Of a stretch of DNA of 64,000 nucleotides, positions 1-7,906 are shown piece after piece (positions within the stretch are counted from its first letter, which is position 1; each line of letters opens with the position of its first letter). Source of the stretch: an uncultured Roseateles sp. (GTDB lineage Bacteria > Pseudomonadota > Gammaproteobacteria > Burkholderiales > Burkholderiaceae_C). The stretch spans positions 62,001 through 126,000 of the forward strand of contig NZ_CAMFJS010000013.1 in assembly GCF_945956965.1 (NCBI RefSeq), in the 5' to 3' direction. Under the pieces are notes generated by a model. It was not told the origin of the DNA. It was given only the letters and a program-made list of their open reading frames with translations, and did no database searches. The position numbers were made by a program, and so were the translations under genes.

Positions 1-1990
1 CGCGCTGCGCTGCGGGGCGCTGGTTTTGACGCTGCAGGTGCAAGTGCAGCAGCTCCAGCGTGGAGGGGTCGGCCCAGTGCAGATCTTCCAGCAGCATCAG
101 CTGCGGCAAGCCCTGGGCCAGGCCTTCGAAGAGATCGCACAGCAAGGTGTGCAGCTCACGCTTGAGCAGAGGCTCGGCCGGCGCGGGCTTGTCCTGGAGG
201 TGCAGCAGCAGCGGGCGCAGCAGGGTGCAGGCGGACTCATGCCCGGCGGGCGGCAGGCCGGCTTGTTGCAGCAACGCATGGAGGGCGGCCTGGGCCTGGC
301 CCTCTTCACCCGTCAGGGCCGCACCCATGCGCCGGCGCAGCGTGGCGCGCACCGGCTCCAGCGGGGTGTGGCGGTATTCGGGCCGGCACTGCAGCAGGGA
401 AATGGGCGTGGGCGCAGCGTTTGCAGTGTTCGCAGCGGCCGCGCTGGCGACATGCTGGCGCAGGGCCTGCAGCAGCCGGGTCTTGCCCAGGCCGGGCTCG
501 CCTTGCACCCAGACCGTGAGGGCGCTGGCTTGTGCTTGAGCCCAGGCGTCCTGCAGCTGGGCCAACTCGGCGTTGCGGCCGACCATGGGTTTGAGTGCCA
601 GGGCTCGGCTGCCGGCCGGCGCCGCACGGGCGCCCAACAGGCTGGCGCTGCCGCTGCTTGGCACTGGGGCAGCAAAGCGGTGGTGGCGCTCGCTTTGCTG
701 CTGCAGCTCGGCGCTGACATGGATGCTGTTGGCTTCAGCTTGCAGCGCCAGCTTGCGCGCTTGGCGTGACAGTGCCCCCACGCTGTCGGGCGAGGCCTGC
801 TCGGGGTCGGCATGCACCCAGCCCACATGCAGGCCTTGGCGCAGCGCCCAGGGCTCGGCACTGGCTGCGTGCGCGCTGGCCAGCGCGAGCGCTGCGTCCA
901 GGGCCAGGCGGGGGGCTTGCTCCTGCGCGCGCGGGTGGCCGAAGAAGGCCAGCAACTCCCCGCCCTCGGCCCGCTGCACATGGGCACCGCGGGCCTGCAG
1001 CAAGCTGCGGGATTGCTTGAGCCGGGCCTGCAAGGCACCCGCCAGGGCCTCGGCCTCCCAGCCGCTTTCGGCAGGTAGATCGGCGTCGTCGGCCGGCGCT
1101 TCCCAATCGCAGGCCAGGGCAACCACGCGGCGGCGTTCGGCGCGTTGCGACTGAGGGGCGCAGCTGCCCTCGGGCGCCCCGCGCAGGCTTTCTGCCAGGG
1201 TCAGGGTGGCGGCTTGCGGCTGCAGCTGCAGCTCCGCCTGCAGCTGTTTGCGGAATTGTTCAAACAAGGCCAGGGCTTCGCCGGCGGCCGTGGGGGCCAG
1301 CATGCGCATGCAGCGGCGCAGGGCGGGCTCGCACCAAGGGTCTTGGGCCAGGGCGCGGCGGGCGCAGGCCAGGGCGGCCTCGGGCTCGCCGGCGTCTTCA
1401 TGCAGCTGGCCCAGGGCTTCCAGCAGTTGCTGGGCTTGGCGTAGCAAGGCCTCGCGGCGTGGCTGCAGCCAGGCCTCGAAGCCGGGCGCTTCGGGCAGTT
1501 GCAAGCCGTCCAGCAAGGGGCCACGGTAGAGCTTCAGGGCCAGCTGCAAGGCCTGACGGCGCGCCTCGGGCTGGGGCGTGGCGGCGTCGAGCTGGGCTAG
1601 GGCGAAGTCTCGGCAGTCCAGCTGCCAGGGCAGGTCTTCGCGCAGCTGCAGCTGTTTTTTGTCGCCTTGCAGCGGATCCTGCTCGGCCTGCTCAGGCCAG
1701 AGCTGGCCCAGCAGCCGCCGCAAATCGAACAGGGCACGGCGCAGATTGGCGCGGGCTTGGTCCAGCGTGGAATCGGGCCACAGGGTTTCGGCCAGCAGCT
1801 CGCGCGGCAGCGGCCCGCTTTGCAGGGCCAGCATGGCCAGCAGGGCGCGAACCTTGTCGTAGGGCAGGGACTGCGGGCGACCTGCGGCATCGCGCAGCTC
1901 AAAGCCGCCCAGCAAACGGAGCTGAGCTTGAGCTTGTGTCGCCGGTGAGGCGGTGGCAGCAGAAGGGGGCGCGTGGCTTGTCGGCGGCAT
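1..1990 (-). CDS. BTAD/winged-helix regulator with cyclase-like and AAA ATPase domains (partial, 3' end outside window)
   Basis: The minus-strand frame is open from an ATG at 1990 to the left edge, so the C-terminus is missing. Visible domains in order: an OmpR-like winged helix (about residues 24-110, starting QLRLLGGFEL); a helical bacterial transcriptional activator domain (about 115-265); a region resembling a class III nucleotide cyclase (about 285-440: RRVVALACDWE, GGELLAFFG, LRQGLHVGWVH); and an AAA/STAND ATPase with Walker A GEPGLGKT near residue 495 and Walker B LMLLEDLHWAD near 630. In the cyclase-like part the first metal-site Asp is present (ACDW), but the usual second one (GD) reads GE, so cyclase activity is doubtful. 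The family usually continues with TPR repeats. The gene is divergent from the SDR gene and may control it (inference). Shorter minus-strand reading frames here are shadows. Confidence 0.8.
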   Translation of the reverse strand, partial: MPPTSHAPPSAATASPATQAQAQLRLLGGFELRDAAGRPQSLPYDKVRALLAMLALQSGPLPRELLAETLWPDSTLDQARANLRRALFDLRRLLGQLWPEQAEQDPLQGDKKQLQLREDLPWQLDCRDFALAQLDAATPQPEARRQALQLALKLYRGPLLDGLQLPEAPGFEAWLQPRREALLRQAQQLLEALGQLHEDAGEPEAALACARRALAQDPWCEPALRRCMRMLAPTAAGEALALFEQFRKQLQAELQLQPQAATLTLAESLRGAPEGSCAPQSQRAERRRVVALACDWEAPADDADLPAESGWEAEALAGALQARLKQSRSLLQARGAHVQRAEGGELLAFFGHPRAQEQAPRLALDAALALASAHAASAEPWALRQGLHVGWVHADPEQASPDSVGALSRQARKLALQAEANSIHVSAELQQQSERHHRFAAPVPSSGSASLLGARAAPAGSRALALKPMVGRNAELAQLQDAWAQAQASALTVWVQGEPGLGKTRLLQALRQHVASAAAANTANAAPTPISLLQCRPEYRHTPLEPVRATLRRRMGAALTGEEGQAQAALHALLQQAGLPPAGHESACTLLRPLLLHLQDKPAPAEPLLKRELHTLLCDLFEGLAQGLPQLMLLEDLHWADPSTLELLHLHLQRQNQRPAAQR

Positions 1991-2041
1991 GGCGGATGAG
2001 TCAGGCGGCAGTATGCCCGGGCGATGTGACGGGATTGGCAT

Positions 2042-2055
2042 CGTGAATAGTCACG
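2042..2055. promoter_or_regulatory. Short inverted repeat in a divergent promoter region
   Basis: CGTGA-ATAG-TCACG is a perfect 5-bp inverted repeat. It lies about 52 bp upstream of the BTAD regulator start and about 105 bp upstream of the SDR start, a plausible place for an autoregulatory operator. Its shortness means chance is a real alternative. Confidence 0.25.
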
Positions 2056-2160
2056 CGCTGCCGGGGCAGAATCGGGTCGCGCATCCGGCGCGCTCAGGCC
2101 AACTGCCTGGACGCAGCGGCGCGGCGCTTTCATTTCATCTCATGCAGGAATTTTCAAAAT

Positions 2161-2829
2161 ATGGCCTCGGTCTTGATCGTCGGCGCTTCGCGCGGTATTG
2201 GTTTGGAATGGGTGCGCCAGGCGCGTGCAGCGGGCGACCGTGTGGTGGCAACCGCGCGCGACGAGGCCGGCCTGCAGCGCTTGCGTGATCTGGGCGCGGT
2301 GGCGCTGAAATTGGACGTCATGGACACGGCCAGCGCCTCGGGCCTGGCCTGGCAGATCGACGGTTATGCCTTTGATCAGGTGGCCCTGGTGGCGGGCGTG
2401 TACGGCTCCCGCATCAGCGGGCTGCAAACGCCTACCGAGGCGGAGTTCAACACCGTCATGCAAACCAATGTCTTGGGCCCCATGCGGGTGCTGCCGCAGT
2501 TGCAGGATGCGCTGGCGCCGGGTGCGCGCCTGGCCATCGTTTCCTCGCGCATGGGTTCGATCAGCCTGCGCAGCGACAGCCAGGGCTGGCTTTACCGCGC
2601 CTCAAAAGCAGCGGTGAATTCGGTGCTCAAAGACGCTTCTCTGATGCTGCAGGACAAAGCCATCTGCATCAGCGTCCACCCCGGCTGGGTGCGTACCGAG
2701 ATGGGTGGCGAGGGGGCCGACATTGATGTGCAGACCAGCGTGGCGGGCCTGCGCGCAGTGATGGCGGGCCTGAGCCCGGCCGATAACGGCAGCTTCATCA
2801 ACTACGATGGCCAGCGCCTGACGTGGTGA
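2161..2829 (+). CDS. SDR family oxidoreductase
   Basis: A 222-residue short-chain dehydrogenase/reductase, likely cytosolic and NAD(P)-dependent, resembling the C-factor/CsgA-like branch. The N-terminal Rossmann motif is GASRGIG (residues 8-14), followed by LDVMD. A Ser lies in IVSSRMGSISL, and YRASK carries the catalytic Tyr-xxx-Lys. PGWVRTEMGG closes the core. Length is usual for a minimal SDR. AGGA at about 2146 can serve as ribosome binding site. Substrate is unknown. The last 22 codons (2764-2829) are repeated, diverged, at 4304-4369, just past the next gene. Confidence 0.9.
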   Translation: MASVLIVGASRGIGLEWVRQARAAGDRVVATARDEAGLQRLRDLGAVALKLDVMDTASASGLAWQIDGYAFDQVALVAGVYGSRISGLQTPTEAEFNTVMQTNVLGPMRVLPQLQDALAPGARLAIVSSRMGSISLRSDSQGWLYRASKAAVNSVLKDASLMLQDKAICISVHPGWVRTEMGGEGADIDVQTSVAGLRAVMAGLSPADNGSFINYDGQRLTW

Positions 2830-2862
2830 GCTGGCATAACGGACGACTTGCTTGGGGTGGCG

Positions 2863-4326
2863 ATGAACTTGAAACGCGCAGGCCGTGGCTTGCTGTGGGC
2901 GCTGGGGCTAATTGGTCTGAGCTCGCTGGCGCTGGGCGCGGCCTGGCTGGCCAGCAATAACCGCTGGGTCGATGCCGCACCACAGCCGCGGCCGGCTGCC
3001 CTGCAACCACGCCAGACGAGCGCGGCGCCCGAGGCCAATGTGTTCTTTGATCTGGCGGGACTTTTTGCCCCGGCGAACGAATCGCCGCTGGCGCGAGGCC
3101 AGGCGGCTTGGGCTGGGGCCGAGGCTGGCGCTGTTGCGGCTCCGCGCCTCGCAAAGCCCAAAGACCCGCGCTGGGATTGCAAATGGGCGCGCGAAGACTG
3201 CCTGGTCAGCTGGTCACAGGATGCCCAGGCGCTGAAGGCCAGTCTGGATGAGCAAGCGCTCTTGCTGGGCCGCTGTGTGGCCATTGCTGATGCACTGCTT
3301 GCCGGGCGCCGGGCCTTTGAAGAGCCCTTGCCTCAGGCCCGCGCCGAGCTTCGTCTGGTGTCGGATCAGTACCTGGCTTTGCCCCTGGCCAGCCATGTGC
3401 AAGGGGCAGTGCTGTGCCTGCGAGCTTTTCAGCTGCAGGCCGCGCAGGCTCAAATGGACGGCGACGCCAGCGTGTTGGCGCCGGCCCTGGCGCGCGGCCA
3501 GGCTTTGAGCCAAGCGCAGCTGAGTGGTGCGCAAAGCTTGTTGGCGCAGACGGTGGCCTGGTCGCAGGCGCGCCAGCAACTGCAGTTTGCGGCGGCCTTG
3601 CTGGTTCGTGACCCAGCCCTTGCTGGAGTGGTGGCGCCGCAACTTGGGCCTTTGCCTGCGCGTGCCCTTGATGCGGCAAGCTGGATGCCGGCTTCGGCTT
3701 TTTTTCAAGCCCAGGTCTTTCGTGAGTTGGGCCAACTGTGTGGCCGCGTCCAGCCGCTTGATGGCGTGGGCCCGCAGGCTGAGCTGCCGGCCTTGCTGAG
3801 CGAGGCCTCGGCCTGGGAGCGGCTGAAATGCCATTTCGGTTTCATGCCGGAGCGCATCTTGCAAGACAACGATGCCTGGTGGCTGCAAATGCAAGCACAG
3901 GCCGCCAAGCTGGGGCCGGAAGGCTTGTTGAAGCAGATGCAGGCGCAGAGCGAGGCGCATGAGCAAGCGCAGAGCAGGGGCTTCGCCTCGCTGTCCCTGC
4001 CTTGGCGCAACACCATCGGTGAGATCTTGTTCCAGGTGGCGCGGCCGGCTTATGCCAGCTATCCGGGCAAGCAGGCCGATTTGCTGCTGAGCCACCGTGC
4101 GGCCCAGCTGGTGTTGGCGCTGGTGCAGCAGCCGGTGGCGCTGGCCGAGCGCAGTGCCTGGCTGGCGCGCCAGACCATGAGCGCCGGCCAGCGCGAGCGC
4201 CTCAAGCTCAGCGCCGACGGGCGTGCGCTGCAAGTGAGGACCTGGAGCCGCGAGGGCGCAGATACGCCCGGCGAATCGACGCAAAGTTGGGCGCTGCCCA
4301 CTCCCGGGCCTGTGCCCGGCCGATAA
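2863..4326 (+). CDS. Membrane-anchored protein of unknown function
   Basis: About 487 residues. The N-terminus has an uncleaved-signal-like hydrophobic segment (about residues 8-28) followed by a Pro/Ala-rich linker, so the bulk is probably periplasmic. The body is helical and Ala/Gln/Leu-rich, with paired Cys in WDCKWAREDC that could form a disulfide. An N-terminal pattern of the kind 'N-x-F-x-L-x-GL-x-AP' followed by a C-x(n)-C pair recalls a family of uncharacterised proteins in Xanthomonadales and Burkholderiales (from memory, uncertain). The ATG at 2863 was chosen; in-frame TTG 2848 and GTG 2857 are alternatives, since GGGGTGG lies only 2 bp from the ATG. The final codons (PGPVPGR) are read out of frame through a relic SDR tail, so the native C-terminus may have been lost. 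Confidence 0.65.
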   Translation: MNLKRAGRGLLWALGLIGLSSLALGAAWLASNNRWVDAAPQPRPAALQPRQTSAAPEANVFFDLAGLFAPANESPLARGQAAWAGAEAGAVAAPRLAKPKDPRWDCKWAREDCLVSWSQDAQALKASLDEQALLLGRCVAIADALLAGRRAFEEPLPQARAELRLVSDQYLALPLASHVQGAVLCLRAFQLQAAQAQMDGDASVLAPALARGQALSQAQLSGAQSLLAQTVAWSQARQQLQFAAALLVRDPALAGVVAPQLGPLPARALDAASWMPASAFFQAQVFRELGQLCGRVQPLDGVGPQAELPALLSEASAWERLKCHFGFMPERILQDNDAWWLQMQAQAAKLGPEGLLKQMQAQSEAHEQAQSRGFASLSLPWRNTIGEILFQVARPAYASYPGKQADLLLSHRAAQLVLALVQQPVALAERSAWLARQTMSAGQRERLKLSADGRALQVRTWSREGADTPGESTQSWALPTPGPVPGR

Positions 4327-4369
4327 GGGCAGCTTCATCAACTACAACGGAGAGCGTTTGAGCTGGTAA
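4304..4369 (+). pseudogene. Relic 3' end of a second SDR gene
   Basis: Read in the frame beginning at 4304, this stretch encodes 21 codons plus a stop that match the C-terminus of the SDR gene at 2764-2829. The two tails share PAD-(N/K)-GSFINY and then differ at D/N, Q/E and T/S before the final Trp and stop. No upstream SDR sequence is left. It overlaps the out-of-frame end of the preceding gene. This points to an old tandem SDR duplication or a recombination that replaced the body of the second copy. Confidence 0.8.
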
Positions 4370-4662
4370 GTCCTGTGAGGAAAAGGGCCGGTGCCGACCC
4401 CCTAAGCAAGGGGGCGACTAACTGGCCGACTCGTTCGTTCGCAAAAGGCCTGGATGGCTCGAAACCCTCTTGTCGACGGCGATCGGCGCCTGCTGGCGGT
4501 AGAAATAGCCTGCGTTGAAAACAGACATGACCTGCAACTTAGGGGGCGAGACTGGATGACGGCGCTCACATAATCGCGCCGCCGTTTGAAGTCGGCGACC
4601 AAGTTGGTGAGGCTTTGCTAAGTCTTCACAAGAATTTTTTGACGAAATGAGCGGAGGATCCA
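4370..4662. other. Intergenic region upstream of the PEP-CTERM gene
   Basis: About 290 bp without a supported gene. Base composition is lower in GC just before the PEP-CTERM gene (CAAGAATTTTTTGACG near 4628-4643), as expected for a promoter region. I could not assign -35/-10 elements or a sigma-54 site. Confidence 0.4.
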
Positions 4663-5337
4663 ATGACGCTAAACAAAACAGCAGTGTCTCAACTGAGCTT
4701 AGGCGCTTTGGCCGTGACCTTGGCGGCGCTGGTATCGCCGGCCCAGGCCGGGGTGGTGGTGGGTTGGGATTTCGAGAACGCAGCCATTGGTCAGATCAGT
4801 GGTATCGATGCTTCCACGACATCTGCGGGTGTGAGTAATGCAAAGTTCAATACCGGCAATAACGGTGTGGAAAACTTCGGCGCCGTTTACGGCAAAGTGT
4901 CGGCGACGCGCTTCTTCAATAGCTCCAACAACACGCCCTCGCTGACCTTCACCTTGGCCAATGCGATGAGTGATTTGTCCTTCTCATTCACGCAATTCCA
5001 CAATCACAACCTCGGCTTTCCGACCTCGCCTCAGTACAACTTTGCCCTGCAAATTAATAGCGGCAATGGCTGGACTAACTTGGCCTCTGACTTGATTGCT
5101 TCTTCTGCAAGCAACGGGTCCACGTTGAGCTTTGACTTGACTTCCGGCTTGGGCGCAGGTACCCATTCGCTGCGTTGGATCGGCTACGGTTTCCGTTCGG
5201 GCGACAACTCGAATACCGAGTTCTTTGCATTGAATAACGTGGCCCTGAGCAACCATGTGCCTGAGCCGGCGTCTTTGGCTCTGGTGGGTTTGGCTCTGGC
5301 AGGCGTGGCTGCATCACGTCGACGCAAGGCGGCCTGA
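4663..5337 (+). CDS. PEP-CTERM sorting domain-containing protein
   Basis: A 224-residue exported protein. The signal peptide spans about residues 1-29 (ending SPAQA-G). A Ser/Asn/Thr-rich beta-type body follows, and the C-terminus is the classic PEP-CTERM signal: VPEPAS, a hydrophobic segment (LALVGLALAGVAA) and SRRRKAA. Such proteins are recognised and cleaved by an exosortase and end up at the cell surface or in the extracellular matrix. The start is ATG 4663, supported by GCGGAGGA upstream. No exosortase gene lies in this window, so the sorting enzyme must be elsewhere. Specific role unknown. GC is lower than in the neighbouring genes, common for this class. Confidence 0.9.
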   Translation: MTLNKTAVSQLSLGALAVTLAALVSPAQAGVVVGWDFENAAIGQISGIDASTTSAGVSNAKFNTGNNGVENFGAVYGKVSATRFFNSSNNTPSLTFTLANAMSDLSFSFTQFHNHNLGFPTSPQYNFALQINSGNGWTNLASDLIASSASNGSTLSFDLTSGLGAGTHSLRWIGYGFRSGDNSNTEFFALNNVALSNHVPEPASLALVGLALAGVAASRRRKAA

Positions 5338-5502
5338 TCCCGGGCGCAGCACCTGTCGGCGCTGGGAAATCCAGCCGCAGGAATCGCCCCTGGCTTTTGC
5401 CTAGCGCAAGGGCCCGTGTCGCCGGACGCGTTATCGTTGAGGCTTGGCCGCGCGTTTGTTGATCAGCGCGCGGCGCCCGCATTCCAATACGAGACATACG
5501 AC

Positions 5503-6633
5503 ATGCTGCTTTCCGACGACCACCGCGCCATTCAGGACGCGATCCGCGCCTATGTGCAAGCCGAAATTGCCCCCAAGGCGGCGGAGTGGGACAAGAACCA
5601 CCATTTCCCTGCAGCCGAACTCAAGGGCTTGGCCGAACTGGGCTGCTACGGCGTGGCCGTGCCCACCGAGTACGACGGCGCTGGCCTGGACTATCTGGCG
5701 CTGAGCATCATCTTGGAAGAAATTGGTGCTGGGGACGGCGCTACGTCCACCGTGGTCAGTGTCAACAACTGCCCGGTCTGCTCCATCTTGATGGCTTTCG
5801 CCAACGAGGCGCAGAAGCAGCAATTTCTCAAGCCCTTGGCGCGCGGCGAGATGCTGGGCGCTTTTTGCCTGACCGAGCCGCATGTGGGCTCCGAAGCCGG
5901 TGGCCTGAAGACCAGCGCGGTGCGTGAGGGCGATGAGTACGTGCTCAACGGCGTCAAGCAATTCATCACCAGCGGCAAGAACGGCGATGTCGCCATCGTC
6001 ATGGCCGTGACCGATAAGGCCGCTGGCAAGAAGGGCATCAGCGCTTTCATCGTGCCCACCAACACGCCGGGCTATGTGGTCGCGCGTGTCGAGGAAAAAA
6101 TGGGTCAGCACGCCAGCGACACGGCCCAGATCATGTTCGAGAACTGCCGCATTCCGGCCAGCTATTTGCTGGGTACGGAAGGCCAGGGTTTGAAGATCGC
6201 GCTGTCGGGCCTGGAGGGCGGGCGCATCGGTATTGCCTCGCAAGCCGTGGGCATGGCGCGCGCTGCGTTTGAGGCCGCGCTGAAGTACAGCAAGGACCGC
6301 GTCACCTTCGGCCAGCCCATCTTCAACCACCAGGCGGTGCAGTTCAAGCTGGCCGATATGGCCACGCAGATCGAGGCCGCGCGCCAGCTGATCTGGCACG
6401 CCGCCACGCTGAAAGATGCCGGCCAGCCCTGCCTGAAGGAAGCGGCCATGGCCAAGCTCTTCGCCACCGAGATGGCCGAACGCGTGTGTTCGGATGCGAT
6501 TCAGGTGCATGGCGGCTATGGCTATTTGAGCGACTTCCCGGTCGAGCGCATCTACCGCGACGTGCGGGTCTGCCAGATCTACGAAGGCACGTCCGAGGTG
6601 CAGAAGATCCTGATCGGCCGCGCGCTGGCCTGA
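5503..6633 (+). CDS. Acyl-CoA dehydrogenase
   Basis: A 376-residue FAD-dependent acyl-CoA dehydrogenase catalysing alpha-beta oxidation of an acyl-CoA, with electrons passed to ETF. Family marks: FCLTEPHVGSEAG (FAD and substrate binding), GGYGYLSDFPVERIYRD, and IYEGTSEVQK, where the Glu of YEGT fits the catalytic base of short/medium-chain enzymes. ATG 5503 gives the usual length and start (LLSDDHRAIQDAIRAY); an in-frame GTG at 5416 would add 29 atypical residues. The chain type (butyryl-, isovaleryl- or other) cannot be told from the sequence. It stands alone ahead of a TetR gene, which may regulate it (inference). Confidence 0.9.
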   Translation: MLLSDDHRAIQDAIRAYVQAEIAPKAAEWDKNHHFPAAELKGLAELGCYGVAVPTEYDGAGLDYLALSIILEEIGAGDGATSTVVSVNNCPVCSILMAFANEAQKQQFLKPLARGEMLGAFCLTEPHVGSEAGGLKTSAVREGDEYVLNGVKQFITSGKNGDVAIVMAVTDKAAGKKGISAFIVPTNTPGYVVARVEEKMGQHASDTAQIMFENCRIPASYLLGTEGQGLKIALSGLEGGRIGIASQAVGMARAAFEAALKYSKDRVTFGQPIFNHQAVQFKLADMATQIEAARQLIWHAATLKDAGQPCLKEAAMAKLFATEMAERVCSDAIQVHGGYGYLSDFPVERIYRDVRVCQIYEGTSEVQKILIGRALA

Positions 6634-6788
6634 TTGCTTCGGCGCCTGCCGCGGCGCGGTGCGCCTCGGCGGGCCTGGGATAAACCCGGGAATGAGGGGG
6701 AATCCGCTCATGACTTGCGCTTATGGGCCTAAAACCCAGGCGCGGCGTGCGAACATCGCGCGGCCTTTGAACAGCATGAGCGCGCCCC

Positions 6789-7439
6789 GTGTCCGACCTT
6801 TCCGTCCTCCCACCTCTGACCGACAAACCCACGCCGCGTCGCCGGCGCGGCGCGGCGCAAGATGAGCTGCGCGAGCAGATCCGCCAAGCCGTCAAACAAC
6901 AGCACAACGCGGGCGGCTATGGGGCGGTGACCATGCGTGGCGTGGCCCAGGCGGTGGGCATCTCGGCGATGTCGCTGTACCGCTACTTCCCGAATAAATC
7001 GGCCATGCTGGAAAGCATCTGGGCGGAGGCCTTGGAGGCTTCTTTGCAGAGCGCGATTCAGGGCAGCGCGGCGGCCAGCGAGCCTTGGGCACGGCTGCGC
7101 CAGCTCTACGAGGCTTATGCGAATTTCTGGCTGACTCATCCCGATGACTTCAAGCTGGTGTTCGACCCCTGCAATGAGGTCTCTGCCAACTTTCTGGCCA
7201 GCGGCCCGGCCGCGGGCTTCCGGCAGCAGTACGAATCCATGATCGACGCCTGCCTGGGCGAGGGTCTCAGCCTGGCTCAGCGTCAGCAATGCCATGATTT
7301 GTGCCGGCTCAAAATCGTCGGCCTCTTGTTCACCACCGTGGGCCTGGCCACCAAGCCGGCCACCCCTGTGGCCACCCTGCTACAGCTGACTTTGGACGAT
7401 ATTGAGCAGCAGTTGATGCGCATCAAAAAAGGCGGCTGA
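6789..7439 (+). CDS. TetR/AcrR family transcriptional regulator
   Basis: A 216-residue one-domain repressor starting at GTG. An Arg-rich N-terminal arm (PRRRRG) precedes the TetR helix-turn-helix (about residues 32-78: VTMRGVAQAVGISAMSLYRYFPNKSAML), which is a strong family match. The C-terminal ligand domain shows no diagnostic motif. The upstream acyl-CoA dehydrogenase lies on the same strand about 155 bp away and is a possible target. TTACCCG-type inverted repeats downstream at 7461-7526 are a candidate operator. Confidence 0.9.
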   Translation: MSDLSVLPPLTDKPTPRRRRGAAQDELREQIRQAVKQQHNAGGYGAVTMRGVAQAVGISAMSLYRYFPNKSAMLESIWAEALEASLQSAIQGSAAASEPWARLRQLYEAYANFWLTHPDDFKLVFDPCNEVSANFLASGPAAGFRQQYESMIDACLGEGLSLAQRQQCHDLCRLKIVGLLFTTVGLATKPATPVATLLQLTLDDIEQQLMRIKKGG

Positions 7440-7460
7440 ACCTTTCGCGCCGGGCCCGCT

Positions 7461-7526
7461 GTTTACCCGAAAATGCGACAGATGCCTCGGGTTAACCCGA
7501 TAAATATACGCGTAGCGTACGGGTTA
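7461..7526. promoter_or_regulatory. Cluster of TTACCCG inverted repeats (candidate operator)
   Basis: CGGGTTAACCCG (7488-7499) is a perfect 12-bp palindrome. TAACCCG (7493-7499) and CGGGTTA (7520-7526) form a second inverted pair, and TTTACCCG occurs at 7462-7469. The cluster lies between the TetR gene and the chemoreceptor relic/sensor gene in a locally AT-richer stretch (ATAAATATACG), as in a promoter. The binding protein is unknown; the adjacent TetR protein is the obvious candidate. Confidence 0.4.
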
Positions 7527-7582
7527 CTCTAAGGCCAAGGCAGCCAAAAGAGCTGGCCTTCTGGTCGAGGGAGCGTTCATCC

Positions 7583-7726
7583 ATGCGTGCCAATTTACCC
7601 GTCATCGAACGGGATGACGGCCTGCCTGCGCAGGTCATTTTGATGTCCATCACAGACCGCCTTGGTCGCGTCCCCCCTGCCACTGCGGCAGCTGCAGCCG
7701 CGCCACCAGGCCGCCTCCTCCCATGA
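7583..7726 (+). pseudogene. Relic N-terminus of a PAS-type methyl-accepting chemotaxis protein
   Basis: A 47-codon frame begins MRANLPVIERDDGLPAQVI and continues LMSITDRLGRV. This follows the pattern of Aer-like chemoreceptors, which typically start MRxNxPVTxxE and then S-x-TD-x-x-GRI at the head of the PAS fold. After about 30 codons the match stops and the frame becomes Pro/Ala-rich, ending at 7726. A plausible ribosome binding site (GAGGGAG, about 7568) is kept. I see no HAMP or signalling domain downstream, so I read it as the stub of a deleted chemoreceptor gene. A short real peptide is less likely. The rest of 7727-7906 shows no gene. Confidence 0.55.
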
Positions 7727-7906
7727 GCCCGCAACACGCCGGCCTGCTGGCGTCAGGTTGTTGCTCGGCGCGGCATTCAAGCCTGTTGGCCCCGCCTCGT
7801 CCGACAGCGATGGCGCTTGGCCATGATGGTGCGCCGCCCAGCCTTGCGGCTCGCCGAGGGTGCGCTTTGCATTGGGCCCTAGCCACGCGATTGCCATTGC
7901 TTGCTC

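Noticed and set aside
4600-4650. Sigma-54 promoter for the PEP-CTERM gene (TTGGTGAGGCTTTGCT)
   Set aside because: The GG-GC spacing is 9 bp instead of the required 10 and the -24 element is poor.
7477-7503. Sigma-28 (flagellar) promoter suggested by CCCGATAA before the chemoreceptor relic
   Set aside because: No TAAA-type -35 element is present at the proper distance.
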